Shown here: positions 18,601-27,485 of the stretch, piece by piece | Layout: each line of letters opens with the position of its first letter | Position numbering within the stretch: the first letter of the stretch is position 1 | DNA from: Neohoeflea coraliihabitans | GTDB taxonomy: Bacteria > Pseudomonadota > Alphaproteobacteria > Rhizobiales > Rhizobiaceae | Direction of reading: 5' to 3' | Assembly (NCBI RefSeq): GCF_019334345.1 | Contig: NZ_JAHWQX010000003.1 | Span: 558,001 to 622,000 of the forward strand | DNA: 64,000 nt | Program-made: the position numbers and the translations under genes | Notes under the pieces: model-generated | What the model was told of the DNA's origin: nothing | The model's input: only the letters and a program-made list of their open reading frames with translations | The model's database searches: none

Positions 18601-21600
18601 TCGCCGCCGACGCTGACAGACAGGCTCATATTGTTCTTGTTGGTGGTCTTGTCCTCGCCATCCACCAGCGGTTTTGACAGGACCATCTGCATGGTATTGG
18701 CGCGGCCGCCAATGCCGCCGCCGCCGCCGACGCTCTGGGCGTAGACGCCGTAGCCGCTGGCGCCTTCGGTCACGATCGCGCCATTGTTGTCGACCGTCAC
18801 CGCGCCGCCGTGATTGCCGCTGCCGCCGCTGCCGCCGATCGCCACGGTGGCGACGAGCGAGCGCGAGGAGGCATTGGTGGAATCGGTGAGCATGCCGATG
18901 GCGCTGACCGCACCGCCACCATCACCGCCGCCGCCGCCGACCGACTGGGCGAATATGCCGGTGGCGGCCAGTCCCTTCACTGTCACCGTTCCGTTGTTGA
19001 TGACGTGAACCAGATTGCCGTAGCCGCCGGTACCGCCGCTGCCGCCGACGCTGGCGCCGACATTGAGGGTTTTCGAGGCCTGGTCGGCGCTGCCGCTGGA
19101 GACCCCGAGCTGCGCCGTGACCGCCATGCCGCCATTGCCGCCACCGCCACCGATGCTCTGGGCCTTGATGCCGTGCGAGCCCATGCCGTTGGTGAGAATT
19201 GAAGACAGCGCCCGGTTCGAGACGTGGACCTCGCCGCCGTAATTTCCGTTGCCGGCGCCGCCACCGATCGCCACGCCAATGGTGGCGCCGAGTTTTGATG
19301 TTCCGGTCATCTGCGCGGCGATCGAAAGACCGCCATTGCCACCGGAACCGCCGATGCTCTGCCCGAGAATGCCGATGGAATCCGAGCCCCAGGTGGTGAT
19401 CGCACCGAAATTGTCGACCCGGACGGTGTTCGCGATGCTGCCGCTACCGCCAGCTCCGCCGACCGAGACGCCGACTTGACCGGCCGATTCCGAGAAGGCC
19501 AGCGTCCCCGAGACCGCCATGCCGCCATTGCCGCCGCCACCGCCGACCGACTGGGCCATGACCCCGTGGGCCGTGTGTCCGTAGGTGGTGATCGCCTGGC
19601 GTGTCGTGACATTGACCTCGTTGCCGGTGCCACCGGCGCCCCCGGCGCCGCCGATCGCCACCGCGACATTGACCGATTTCTCGGCGCTGAAGCCGAACGC
19701 GCCGGACATGGCGAAACCGCCGTCGCCGCCGCCACCGCCGACCGACTGGGCATGGATGCCATTGGCGCCGTCAGCATGGGTGATGATCGATTTCAGCGCA
19801 TCATCGGCATTCACGGTGACCACGCCGCCATTGCCGCCGCCACTGCCGCGGCCACCGACGCCGATGCCGACCGCCGCACCACTGCCCACCGTCATCGCCA
19901 CGCTGCCGGCAAAGCCGCCATTGCCGCCGCCGCCGCCGACCGACTGGGCAAAGATGGCGTGTGATCCGAGGCCGAAGGTTTCAATGTCGCCATGATTGTT
20001 GACGGTGACGGTGTTGCCGTTGCTGGCGCCGCCGCCGGCGCCGCCAACCGAAATCGCGAAGGCTCCGGCGGGCACATCGGGAATGGAAACGCCGACCGCG
20101 CCAGCGATCGCGAAGCCGCCATTGCCGCCACCGCCGCCGACCGACTGAGCGAAGATCCCGTAGGCCCGGCTGCCGAAATGCTCGGTGACATCCTCGCCGC
20201 CAACCTGGGTGACCGTCTGGTAGCCGGTGGTGATCGCGCCGAAATTGTCGACCGTGACCACGCCGCCATTGCTGCCGCCACCGCCGGAACCGCCGACCGC
20301 CACCGAGATGCCGACGACACCGCCGGTACCGGAGAGCGCGGCGCCGCCATTGCCGCCGCCGCCACCGACGCTTTGCGCAAAGATGCCCGAGGCTGTATCG
20401 CCGCGCGTCGTGATCGTGTTGCGATTGGTGACACCGACCGTACCCCCAGTCGCCCCGCCACCGCCGGCTCCGCCGAGCGACACACCGACGGCACCGCTGC
20501 CGGCCGAAACCGTTCCGGCCACGCCGCCGTTGCCGCCGCCGCCGCCGACCGACTGAGCGAAGATCCCGATCGCACCCTGACCTTCGGTGCTGATCCCGGC
20601 ATCGGTGACGTCACCGGCTGCCGCATTGACCGTGACCGACTTGCCGGCGCCGCCCACCCCGGCCGCCCCGCCGAGTGCCACCGAGCCGGAAAAGCCGCCG
20701 AGCGACGCAGCGACGCTGAACCCGCCATTGCCGCCGCCACCGCCAACACTTTGCGCCATGATGCCGTGCGAGAGCTTGCCCTGGGTTGCAATGCGGCCGA
20801 CCGAATCGACATTGACCGTGTTGCTGGCGCCGCCCGCGCCGCCCTTGCCGCCGATTGCCAGGGACAGGTTGTAGCCGCCGCCGGCCGCCACGCCGACGCT
20901 GCCGCCACCATTGCCGCCGCCCCCGCCAACCGACTGGGCAAAAAGCCCGATCGACTGATCGCCGGCCGTGGTGATGACGCCCTTCTCATTGACGGTGACC
21001 GCACCGCTGGCGCCGCCGGGTCCGCCCTTGCCGCCGAGCGCGATGCTGGCCGAGATCCCGCCCACCGGCGCGGTGCCGGAATAGGCATAGCCGCCATTGC
21101 CGCCGCCGCCACCGACCGACTGCGCCTGGATGCCGTGCGACCGGTCGCCGGTCGTGCTGATCGTCGCGGCGTCAAGACCATTGGCGTCGGGTGCGCCATC
21201 AAGCGGATTATAGGTGACGGTGGAGCCTGCGCCACCTATGGCGCCATTGCCGCCGATGGCCAGCGAGACACCGGCGCCGACTGCCGTTGCGCCGCCGCCA
21301 TTGCCGCCGCCGCCGCCCACACTCTGCAGGAAGACCCCGACAGCGTCGTCGCCAGCGCCGCCGACCGCGCCACCGGTGGAGACCGAGCCGCTGTTGAACA
21401 CCGTCACGACACCGCCATTGCCGCCTGATGCACCATTGCCGCCGACTGCGAACACGCCGCCGCTGCTGCCGCCGTCGCCCCCGCCGCCGCCGACCGACTG
21501 GACGAAGATGCCGGTCGATCCGGAATTGGTGGTTGTCACGCTTCCGGAATTGACGACCGTGACGGTTCCGCCGAGCGAAGCGCCACCACCTTCGCCGCCA

Positions 21601-22892
21601 TCCGCGCCGATGCCGAAGGCATCACTGCCGTCGCCGGCAGCACCGCCGACGCTGGAGGCGTTGACGCCATAGGCGGCCTGGCCGGTGGTGCTGATCGACC
21701 CATGGTTCTCGACCCGCACATTGCCGCCATTGCCGCCGCGCCCACCTTCGTCGCCACCGGCATAGGCGCCATAGGGCTCACCGCCGCCGCCACCGATCCC
21801 GCCATGGCTGATGGCATAGACCCCGTGGCCATATTTTCCCGAAGTCCTGATATCCGACTGCGTTCCGAGAATGACCTGGACCTGTCCGCCACGGCCGCCA
21901 TTGCCGCCAGCGCCCGCATCGGAGGCAAAAACGCCGAAGGAGCCGCCGCCATTGCCGCCGCGCCCGCCCTTACTGATGGCTGCGACACCGTACCGGCTCT
22001 GGGAATTGACCGTGATGGCGCCGTTGGAGTTGACCACCACCGAGCCCGCATGTCCGCCCCTGTCACCATCGTCGCACCAGGTATACACCAGCACGGACGA
22101 GCAACCGCCGCTGCCTCCGTTGCCGCCGTTCGACCTGACGAGAATGCCCACGGCGTCGATTGTGGTGATTGCGCCGGTGGAGCCGGGGAAGGGGGAGGGG
22201 TTGTTGACCGTCAGGCTGCCGGAAACGGTGCCGCCCGAACTCGACGAAGTGGAGGCGAGGTGCTGCGCCAGTTGCGTGCCGTTGTAGGGCGTGCCGTTGA
22301 TGGAGAACGAATTGGTCCCGGTGACGATGATGTGATACCCACCCGACAGCACAGGCTGACCGGCGCTGTTTGCCACCACCCAGGTATCGGGCGTGTTGTC
22401 GTCGTCGGGAACAAGGTCGAGATGGACCTGGTTGGTGAAGCTGGTGCTGGTCGCCGATGAGCCGTTGGCGCCGTTTTCATACAGATGGATGCCGATGACA
22501 CCCCACTGCACATTGGTCGAATCGCCGGCAAAATCGGTGATGTTGATGGTCTTGACCCCGGACCCGTAGCGGATACCGTCCGCAGGCACATCGGGGCAGT
22601 TGGCGACCGAACCGCTGACGCTGCAGCCCGAATTGGCGGCCCGAGCTGCCGGAACATCCTGGAATGGCAAGAGGTAGAGGAGGGTGGCGACGAGCGCCGC
22701 GAAGGCGCGCTTGAAATACCGGCAAGAGGGGGCAAGCCGTTTGTGGAACGGGATTGTCCGGCCACTCGCGTCAATGAGCCGTTCCCCCGCGTCAATGACT
22801 TCTTCCCCCGCGTCAATGACTTCTTCACCCGCGTCAAGGACTTCTTCGCCCGCGTCAATGACGGCGTTGGTTAAACCCTTCGGATGCGGCAC
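15648..22892 (-). CDS. Giant Gly-rich autotransporter with outer-membrane beta-barrel
   Basis: This 2,414-residue surface protein begins at a GTG preceded by GGGGGG. Residues 8-41 are heptad-like copies of VIDAGEE; a signal peptide follows (FAALVATLLYLLPFQ and an AARAAN cleavage region, near residue 85). The passenger contains about 20 repeats of FAQSVGGGGGNGG type, spaced about 60-80 residues apart with TTG-rich strands between them, which should fold as a long beta-helix. The last 280 or so residues are an autotransporter barrel containing a CRVYGG...CAWASGFGG cysteine pair and ending LGLPF. Relatives serve as adhesins. The opposite strand carries long open frames that are artefacts of its repetitive, GC-rich codons. 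Confidence 0.92.
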   Translation of the reverse strand: MPHPKGLTNAVIDAGEEVLDAGEEVIDAGEEVIDAGERLIDASGRTIPFHKRLAPSCRYFKRAFAALVATLLYLLPFQDVPAARAANSGCSVSGSVANCPDVPADGIRYGSGVKTINITDFAGDSTNVQWGVIGIHLYENGANGSSATSTSFTNQVHLDLVPDDDNTPDTWVVANSAGQPVLSGGYHIIVTGTNSFSINGTPYNGTQLAQHLASTSSSSGGTVSGSLTVNNPSPFPGSTGAITTIDAVGILVRSNGGNGGSGGCSSVLVYTWCDDGDRGGHAGSVVVNSNGAITVNSQSRYGVAAISKGGRGGNGGGSFGVFASDAGAGGNGGRGGQVQVILGTQSDIRTSGKYGHGVYAISHGGIGGGGGEPYGAYAGGDEGGRGGNGGNVRVENHGSISTTGQAAYGVNASSVGGAAGDGSDAFGIGADGGEGGGASLGGTVTVVNSGSVTTTNSGSTGIFVQSVGGGGGDGGSSGGVFAVGGNGASGGNGGVVTVFNSGSVSTGGAVGGAGDDAVGVFLQSVGGGGGNGGGATAVGAGVSLAIGGNGAIGGAGSTVTYNPLDGAPDANGLDAATISTTGDRSHGIQAQSVGGGGGNGGYAYSGTAPVGGISASIALGGKGGPGGASGAVTVNEKGVITTAGDQSIGLFAQSVGGGGGNGGGSVGVAAGGGYNLSLAIGGKGGAGGASNTVNVDSVGRIATQGKLSHGIMAQSVGGGGGNGGFSVAASLGGFSGSVALGGAAGVGGAGKSVTVNAAAGDVTDAGISTEGQGAIGIFAQSVGGGGGNGGVAGTVSAGSGAVGVSLGGAGGGGATGGTVGVTNRNTITTRGDTASGIFAQSVGGGGGNGGAALSGTGGVVGISVAVGGSGGGGSNGGVVTVDNFGAITTGYQTVTQVGGEDVTEHFGSRAYGIFAQSVGGGGGNGGFAIAGAVGVSIPDVPAGAFAISVGGAGGGASNGNTVTVNNHGDIETFGLGSHAIFAQSVGGGGGNGGFAGSVAMTVGSGAAVGIGVGGRGSGGGNGGVVTVNADDALKSIITHADGANGIHAQSVGGGGGDGGFAMSGAFGFSAEKSVNVAVAIGGAGGAGGTGNEVNVTTRQAITTYGHTAHGVMAQSVGGGGGNGGMAVSGTLAFSESAGQVGVSVGGAGGSGSIANTVRVDNFGAITTWGSDSIGILGQSIGGSGGNGGLSIAAQMTGTSKLGATIGVAIGGGAGNGNYGGEVHVSNRALSSILTNGMGSHGIKAQSIGGGGGNGGMAVTAQLGVSSGSADQASKTLNVGASVGGSGGTGGYGNLVHVINNGTVTVKGLAATGIFAQSVGGGGGDGGGAVSAIGMLTDSTNASSRSLVATVAIGGSGGSGNHGGAVTVDNNGAIVTEGASGYGVYAQSVGGGGGIGGRANTMQMVLSKPLVDGEDKTTNKNNMSLSVSVGGDGGSGSDGGDVTINNHGTIETHGELADGINAQSIGAGGGHGGNGAMGPAGLFPLPGGTLVVQKVLEKGFGLESSVPIYKNVQIAVGGSSGATGDGGIVEVNNDKNITTHGSNSNAIFAQSVGGGGGVGGKAIVGATGLLGLGGEGSGGGDGKRVTVNQSGGATIETFGVSSYGISAQSVGGGGGIAGNVDRMFASEMKVGPLDLPSLNAGVGLAFGRGAGGGGDGGQVDVDVDGIIKTHGNSAAAIFAQSVGGGGGMLGELGNEIGGVSILSFQIGSKGDVGNAGQVDVDLTGTIMTAGNSATGIFAQSAAGAAGGGHAGTAGNVNIAIDGSVLTGQLLVPDEDGTTDAPLRGLGSAAIFAQSVAGSNTGNGNVTVTISGSESMIMGGRSQRLNSTDGYVGVGVWVMDGKTNTITNHGTISTIDGVDNGYAILAQGSDATHTGGDENVQNFGTVTGSFDLGAGSNSFVNNVGGVFNAGRFASVGGGNTLSNAGLLNPGGSRRVMTSTVTGGFTQTATGTYGVDMDLALTTLTPAVPYAPNEADALLGDSLMTFDGGVDLTLLNIGNALPGEHKALLARSSTSVSAGGLTLTAPASAVATYALDTSVATDLSLDYAIDFSPDGMNANQSAIGEYINQVQLAGGAVTLEPVVEALFNLPDLETYSTTLNQLTPEPYAVNQIAAITGSMQFQDSLMSCRVYGGTDRFNAEGECAWASGFGGKAERDATAGNLAYESSWASLSMGAQTALNETFRVGLGLSYASSHFDVGENAGGSGEHWQLGGVIKAVRDGTTVAASLTAGTSRFAMGRLVALPAGPSYALSGEQQVDYVAGHARISHTIASGNSYIRPYGDIGLTHVRSHGFSETGGPIALDVNGGHDTFATVEAAVEVGTEVQASGQMVIRPFASVGVLAFPAGTAPRVSATFRDAPAAAAPFTTEGEIDSVFADARLGMDLVADSGVSLRAVGEFQLGENTRSYGGNFKLGLPF
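22767..22862 (-). repeat. 21-bp tandem repeat encoding VIDAGEE heptads
   Basis: Four 21-bp units and one partial unit, all beginning CGCGTCAA on the plus strand, lie in frame near the 5' end of the giant autotransporter gene. Units 2 and 3 differ by a single base. On the coding strand they give V-[IL]-D-A-G-E-E heptads ahead of the signal peptide. The near identity suggests recent expansion by slippage, with length variation that keeps the frame. Confidence 0.85.
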
Positions 22893-23595
22893 GTCGTCCC
22901 CCCAAGCTCACCACGGCCCCCCTCGTCGATGACTTACATTAATGGTTAATCATACATGTATATATCTTGCGCTCAATGACAATTTTCCATCGCCCTCCGT
23001 CCCTGCAGGATGGGGTGGAGCTTTGGCTTGCACCAGATTGGGGATGAATCGCCCCAGTGACTTTCGCGAAAAAGCAGCAGGGACTCGCCTCGGGAAATGC
23101 GGAATTTTTGCCAAGGGTCGAGAAAGGGCTGCCGGCCGCTGCGCTCATTGTTTGCGCGAGGCAAGACCTCTCAACAGTTCAAGTGTTTTATCTGAGGGTT
23201 GGTGCCGTCGGCTTCGCAAGCCGAAAGGTCGCCCGAAGGCTGGCTCCGTGAAGCCGGGAAGGCGCTCGAAAATGGCCGAAGAAACCGAGAGGACCTTGCA
23301 ATGAACCGCGGTGCAAAGAATGCCAGACTGAGAGGACGCAATACGTGCGAGGTGGAGTGCGCTGATGTTTTCGCTGAGGTCACCGAGGCGCGGTCCCGCA
23401 AGCTCGACGATGACTTCGTTTGCCGTACAATTTTGCTTCGCAAAAGAGCGGGGAGGGCATGGACCGAGTTCTCGCTGCCACCTAGCGGATTGCCATTCAG
23501 GTAGCGGCTCAAGCCGAGCCTTCCGTTTTTCGAGGGGTCACCCGGTCAGTCTCCGGCGGTCAGTTTTTGTCGGATTCCACCCTCGGAAGGTTGCT
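22893..23595. other. 700-bp region upstream of the giant autotransporter
   Basis: No gene could be supported. The first 100 bases on the autotransporter side are AT-rich and should carry its promoter; they contain the perfect palindrome ATACATGTAT at 22954-22963. The rest (23000-23595) has several short overlapping frames with no recognisable family, including one on the plus strand at 23199-23504 that looks coding-like in composition but matches nothing known to me. Confidence 0.4.
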
Positions 23596-24414
23596 TCATC
23601 GATGCGCCTTCCGTTCCCGCGCTAAATGCCACCGGGTCCTTACTTTCCGGTCGAGGGTTAGGAGATTGCCCCAGATGCTGCGTGTAAGCCGACGGTTCTT
23701 CAACCGTTTGCGGTCGCTTTCGATCAGGCTGCCGCCCAGTTGATCGCTAATTTCTATCACCGGATTTCCCGGCAACGACCACACATTGAGCCCGAGTTCC
23801 CAAAAATACTTAATGTCCTCGTCGATCTGGCGAAATACCTTTGAGCGTGCCAGCAGCTTCTCGGCACCCTGTCGTGAAACCATGTAGGCTACCATGCCGG
23901 CAGTCGGCGAACGCCATTTTACCAGCTCAAGTTCACCAACACGACGATTAGCTGCCACGCGGTTTTTCGTTCGTTTCTCGTAATCGAATAATTTGACGAT
24001 ATCTCGGCCTTCGCCAAGTAGTGCCTGCCAATTGCTTAGGGCGGCAGTGACCTTTTCTGGATCCTTCAGGCCGAAATCGTCCTCGACCACGAACGCCGCG
24101 CCATGTCCATTTGCAAGCAGGCGCTGCCAGGCAAGCCTGTGGCTGCCATAGGCGCTGATCTCACTGCGTGAAAGTGGGCGCTTCGCGCGCCAGCGGTTGG
24201 CGACTTCGTCATAAAGCTGATCAATGACCGGATCGTCGTCAACCAAGCCATCGACAACCTCCGTAACCATTTCGAGGCCCAGCGTCTCGAGCTGCGCGGT
24301 AGCCGACAATCTTCTTCTTTCCGGCGACTTGCGGCACGTAATGACCTGCATGACGAGTGGCATCGAATTGCAGTCAATGACTTCCGCTACCCCGCGACAG
24401 TTCCTGTTCTCCAT
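23596..24414 (-). CDS. Glycosyltransferase family 25 protein
   Basis: This 272-residue protein matches the GT25 family of LPS and beta-galactosyl transferases. The domain begins MQVITCRKSPERRRL, continues with SEISAYGSHRLAWQRLLANG, and has the metal-binding acidic motif FVVEDDFGL, followed by a GMVAYMVSRQGAEKLL segment. It should transfer a sugar, often galactose, onto lipooligosaccharide. The start is uncertain: ATG at 24414 follows a GGGGAC stretch, while an ATG near 24363 would start directly at the domain. A second GT25 gene lies 167 bp upstream. Codon usage is more A/T-rich than in the flanking core genes. Confidence 0.8.
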   Translation of the reverse strand: MENRNCRGVAEVIDCNSMPLVMQVITCRKSPERRRLSATAQLETLGLEMVTEVVDGLVDDDPVIDQLYDEVANRWRAKRPLSRSEISAYGSHRLAWQRLLANGHGAAFVVEDDFGLKDPEKVTAALSNWQALLGEGRDIVKLFDYEKRTKNRVAANRRVGELELVKWRSPTAGMVAYMVSRQGAEKLLARSKVFRQIDEDIKYFWELGLNVWSLPGNPVIEISDQLGGSLIESDRKRLKNRRLTRSIWGNLLTLDRKVRTRWHLARERKAHR

Positions 24415-24581
24415 CGATTTGTCCCCGGAAACGGTTAGCTCGGTGAGTAATGGCATTCGAAATCATCATCGGACACCAGGTCCTCAAGCGATGATCCGAG
24501 CGGCTACCGCCAGTTACCCTGATTGTTTGTGGCACGCGCGCACGCGAAAAAGCAGCATTGCACAATCGCTGCAAGATGCTC

Positions 24582-25322
24582 CTATGACAATTTCTTGGAT
24601 GCGCGCTTGATGAGCCATCGTCTAAAACGGCCTTCCTTTTTTCTTTCGGTGATGTCGCCAACGGTGTTCAGGCCCTGCAAAACGACCGCTCGGCGATGGT
24701 TTTCCGTCGAAGATGTTTCGGGGGTGTGAGGGGGGTGGTCCACGATCCGTGGAATTGTCGCGCGGGCGTTGAGTTTGGTAATGTCACACGGCCAATCGGC
24801 GGGGCGGCTGATCGGCAACGAATGCTTGATCAGGTACCTGGCACCAGATGCTGAGATAGAATAGCCGGTGGTCAGACAAGGCACGAGGGAAAGCCTACCC
24901 GCGCAAATATTCTCTGTCAGTCGCTTTTGCGAAAACCGCCAAATCCTGCAGAACCAGTGGTCGAGAACGATCAGATCAGCCATTGCGTACGCGCCTTGGG
25001 TCAAAAACTCGGCGAAGAGGGGGGACAGAATCGCATCGTCCTCCAAGATGATAGCCCCGGGAAGCCCTTCATTTTCTATGCGCTTGTACAATTGGTGATG
25101 TGAAATTGCGCAGGCATATTCAGCTCCCGCCATATCGCGGCCGAGATTTACGCGTGTCATATCGCGATCGACCAGTGCTTCATATTGTTCAGGAAGCCCA
25201 TTCCGTCCGTCAATGGCCGAAACGATCTCAAAGTCGAGATTGAGCAATCCGAGCTGAGAGGCGATCGCGTTCCGGCGCGCCTTTGCATCATCCAACGATA
25301 GGACAAATATACGCCAAGTCAT
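24582..25322 (-). CDS. Glycosyltransferase family 25 protein (second copy)
   Basis: This 246-residue GT25 protein opens MTWRIFVLSLDDAKARRNAI, has AEYACAISHHQLYKRIENEG followed by GAIILEDDAIL, the metal-binding acidic motif, and a TTGYSISASGARYLI segment near residue 150 that closes the family fold. It is only distantly similar to the neighbouring copy, so the two were not produced by a recent local duplication. It lies between the other GT25 gene and the alkaline-phosphatase-superfamily gene, all minus strand, and they probably modify one surface glycan. Confidence 0.87.
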   Translation of the reverse strand: MTWRIFVLSLDDAKARRNAIASQLGLLNLDFEIVSAIDGRNGLPEQYEALVDRDMTRVNLGRDMAGAEYACAISHHQLYKRIENEGLPGAIILEDDAILSPLFAEFLTQGAYAMADLIVLDHWFCRIWRFSQKRLTENICAGRLSLVPCLTTGYSISASGARYLIKHSLPISRPADWPCDITKLNARATIPRIVDHPPHTPETSSTENHRRAVVLQGLNTVGDITERKKEGRFRRWLIKRASKKLS

Positions 25323-25389
25323 CTTTTGCCTCGAGAGACTGGACGAGTATCTTCCAATACTGGACCGGTGTAGTCGTGGCAGGTTGAGG

Positions 25390-27003
25390 TCAAGGCCCTG
25401 CAGGTGCGGTTTGATGAATGCGCGATATCAACGACTCTCCGCTCAGATCCGGGCTTACGGCTTCGCCGAGCAAATTCAGGATTGTCGGTGCGACATCGAA
25501 TGAATTCGCTTGACCGCGGTCACCAGGCCGGATGTCAGCGCCCTTAGCCAAGAGAACACCCCAATCGCCTGTATGGCCGCCGGTCCTGCGAAATGGAACA
25601 GGTCCAATCGTACCCAGTTCGGGATGCGTCAATCCCGTAACGTTGGGCGCGAAGGTGACGTAAATATCGGCCTCGGTTGGACCTATCTGATATGGTTCCT
25701 TATCAGAAAATACGACCTTCTCGATAGCATCGCTGCCGCTGAGCGGGTCGCGGCATTGGAGCAGAGTATCACGGATATCCTTACGTTCCGTCTCGTATTC
25801 ATCTGACGAGACGAGACCGTTTCGTTCCCGTCCGGAGAGGTTAATGCGCACCCATGCGTCGTAATATGCCGGCAACGCGAATGCCCGCATCGAAGGCCAG
25901 AAGGGCGCATAACGCGCCGCCGGCATCCATCCAATGTTTCCGGCCGCCTGGCGGCCTGACGGGGAACTCTTCTCGAATAACCGTTGCAGCCTGGCGACAA
26001 CTGAGCCCGTTGCACCCGGCCAGGGAACGATTTTACGCATCGCCTTGTCCCAGCTCTCATCCATGCCGAAAACCGGCATGCCACCCGGTAGATGGGACGG
26101 CCAGTTTTCGTCCTTCGCATAAGCGCGGCGGAATGAACGGCGGTATAACAATTCTGGCAGCAGGAACATGGCAGGCACATCGGACGTGTTCGCGCCCATT
26201 CCATGCATGGAAAACACAATCAATGTCGTGTCGGGGAATGTCTCGTTTATCGTCCCGATGAATGCGTCAATTGCTTCATAAACATCCATGAGAGCGGTAC
26301 GTGCCGGACCCGCGGATGGCAATCCACTCAGAGGATGGCCAGGGTCGACGCCATGCCAGAACTGCTCAACGGCGGAATGTGTTTCGGAAAACACTGCGAT
26401 TGCTAGCTTCCAGTCGGGCAGCTTCTCCGTGAGTAGCCAGCGGGTGATATCACTTCGCAGATTTACGGCATCACGCAGTGCCTTGCCTGCCGCTTCTGTT
26501 TTTTGCACGGAGGGCCAACTAAAGCCATAGATCCATTCGGGTGCAGGGTACTTGCCAAAACGCGCCTCTACCTCCTCCCGGAGGCCAGTCGGGCGTGCAT
26601 ACGCTTCGGTTCCCGGGTCATGAGCGCCCCAGCTTGTGAGGCCGCCAGTATTCGGCACCGCTTCAAGATCGAAATAAGGAAGATCGAACACGACCGTCGG
26701 CGTAGCGGAATTTGCGATGAAAGGCGGGTTTGGCGACTGGGGCTGGTGGACCGAATAATTAGCGGGATCAAAGGAGATCGCGGACCAGCGCTGCTGGGCG
26801 TCGGGACCTTTGCCGGTGCTGAAGTGCTCCCACCCAAGCCCCGTGTATTTGGCTCGCTCCTCATGATGCAGACGGAAGAACGCGGATTGCTCGATGAGCT
26901 TGCTTAGATTTGGCAAACGCGCTTCGCCAATCAGCCTCTCGGCAAGCCCTATATCGAAAGCATCCAAGCCGATGGCTAGTATTCGGTCTTCTTTATTCTT
27001 CAT
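25390..27003 (-). CDS. Alkaline-phosphatase-superfamily (phosphodiesterase/sulfatase-like) protein
   Basis: This 537-residue protein starts KEDRILAIGLDAFD, where an Asp of the first strand would bind metal, then has YTGLGWEHFSTGKGP with the presumptive Thr nucleophile, and TGGHTGDWGVLLAKG with a metal-binding His near the end. The metal-binding motif usually read as SDHGM is SMHGMG here, so one Asp ligand is replaced; this variant is seen in a subfamily of the superfamily and may change metal or substrate. No signal peptide is evident. The gene precedes two GT25 genes in the same direction, suggesting work on a glycan carrying phosphate or sulfate. The substrate is unknown. Confidence 0.75.
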   Translation of the reverse strand: MKNKEDRILAIGLDAFDIGLAERLIGEARLPNLSKLIEQSAFFRLHHEERAKYTGLGWEHFSTGKGPDAQQRWSAISFDPANYSVHQPQSPNPPFIANSATPTVVFDLPYFDLEAVPNTGGLTSWGAHDPGTEAYARPTGLREEVEARFGKYPAPEWIYGFSWPSVQKTEAAGKALRDAVNLRSDITRWLLTEKLPDWKLAIAVFSETHSAVEQFWHGVDPGHPLSGLPSAGPARTALMDVYEAIDAFIGTINETFPDTTLIVFSMHGMGANTSDVPAMFLLPELLYRRSFRRAYAKDENWPSHLPGGMPVFGMDESWDKAMRKIVPWPGATGSVVARLQRLFEKSSPSGRQAAGNIGWMPAARYAPFWPSMRAFALPAYYDAWVRINLSGRERNGLVSSDEYETERKDIRDTLLQCRDPLSGSDAIEKVVFSDKEPYQIGPTEADIYVTFAPNVTGLTHPELGTIGPVPFRRTGGHTGDWGVLLAKGADIRPGDRGQANSFDVAPTILNLLGEAVSPDLSGESLISRIHQTAPAGP

Positions 27004-27485
27004 CCGTTTTTTCTCACCCGCTGGAGCAGCACGGAACCGGCCACGATTAGCGTCCAGTTGGTTTGATTAAACAGCATGCGCGCACATCATGAAAGCCAGT
27101 TGCGCGGCATTGCCGTGCCCGCGGCTGCGGAGAACGCAGAACTAGCGATTATCAGTGAAATATTGTCATCGTCAGCATCGAGGTTGCGAGGTTGCGAGGA
27201 TATTCAGGACTTGGTTGACTGCGTCGGCTCCCAACTTGACCATCCAGGCGGAGAGGATGATTGGGGCACGGACTGGGCGACGACTTCGGTCAAGATTGCC
27301 AGCAGAGCTAACGAGACCACGCGTAGCCACACTATGCGGAGATTGTAGAGGAACAGCCAGCCGAACTTCAATGCTAACGCGTTCTTCCCAAGCCCAAGGC
27401 CTCGATCAATGCCCGCAATCGTTTCCGTGGAGGCCGGGCAATCTTCCATGACCGCGTCAGCCAGAAACGCCCGAAAGGTTTCGTC
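27004..27485. other. 480-bp gap without a supported gene
   Basis: The stretch lies between the phosphatase-superfamily gene start and the stop of the histidine kinase gene, both minus strand. A short minus-strand frame at 27204-27449 has one hydrophobic segment (WLFLYNLRIVWLRVVSLALL) but no start signal or known family. It may be the decayed end of a membrane protein gene, or just upstream DNA. Confidence 0.35.

Noticed and set aside
19992-21428. Long open frame on the plus strand opposite the giant autotransporter
   Set aside because: It mirrors the Gly-rich repeats of the real gene, has low-complexity Asp/Ala/Arg repeats, and has no start signal; it is a codon-bias artefact.
19500-21500. 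Regular spaced repeats that could look like a CRISPR array
   Set aside because: The repeats are coding units of the autotransporter passenger, are GC-rich and variable in spacing, and there are no cas genes.
23199-23504. 101-residue plus-strand frame in the 700-bp gap
   Set aside because: No family, no clear ribosome site and several overlapping alternatives.
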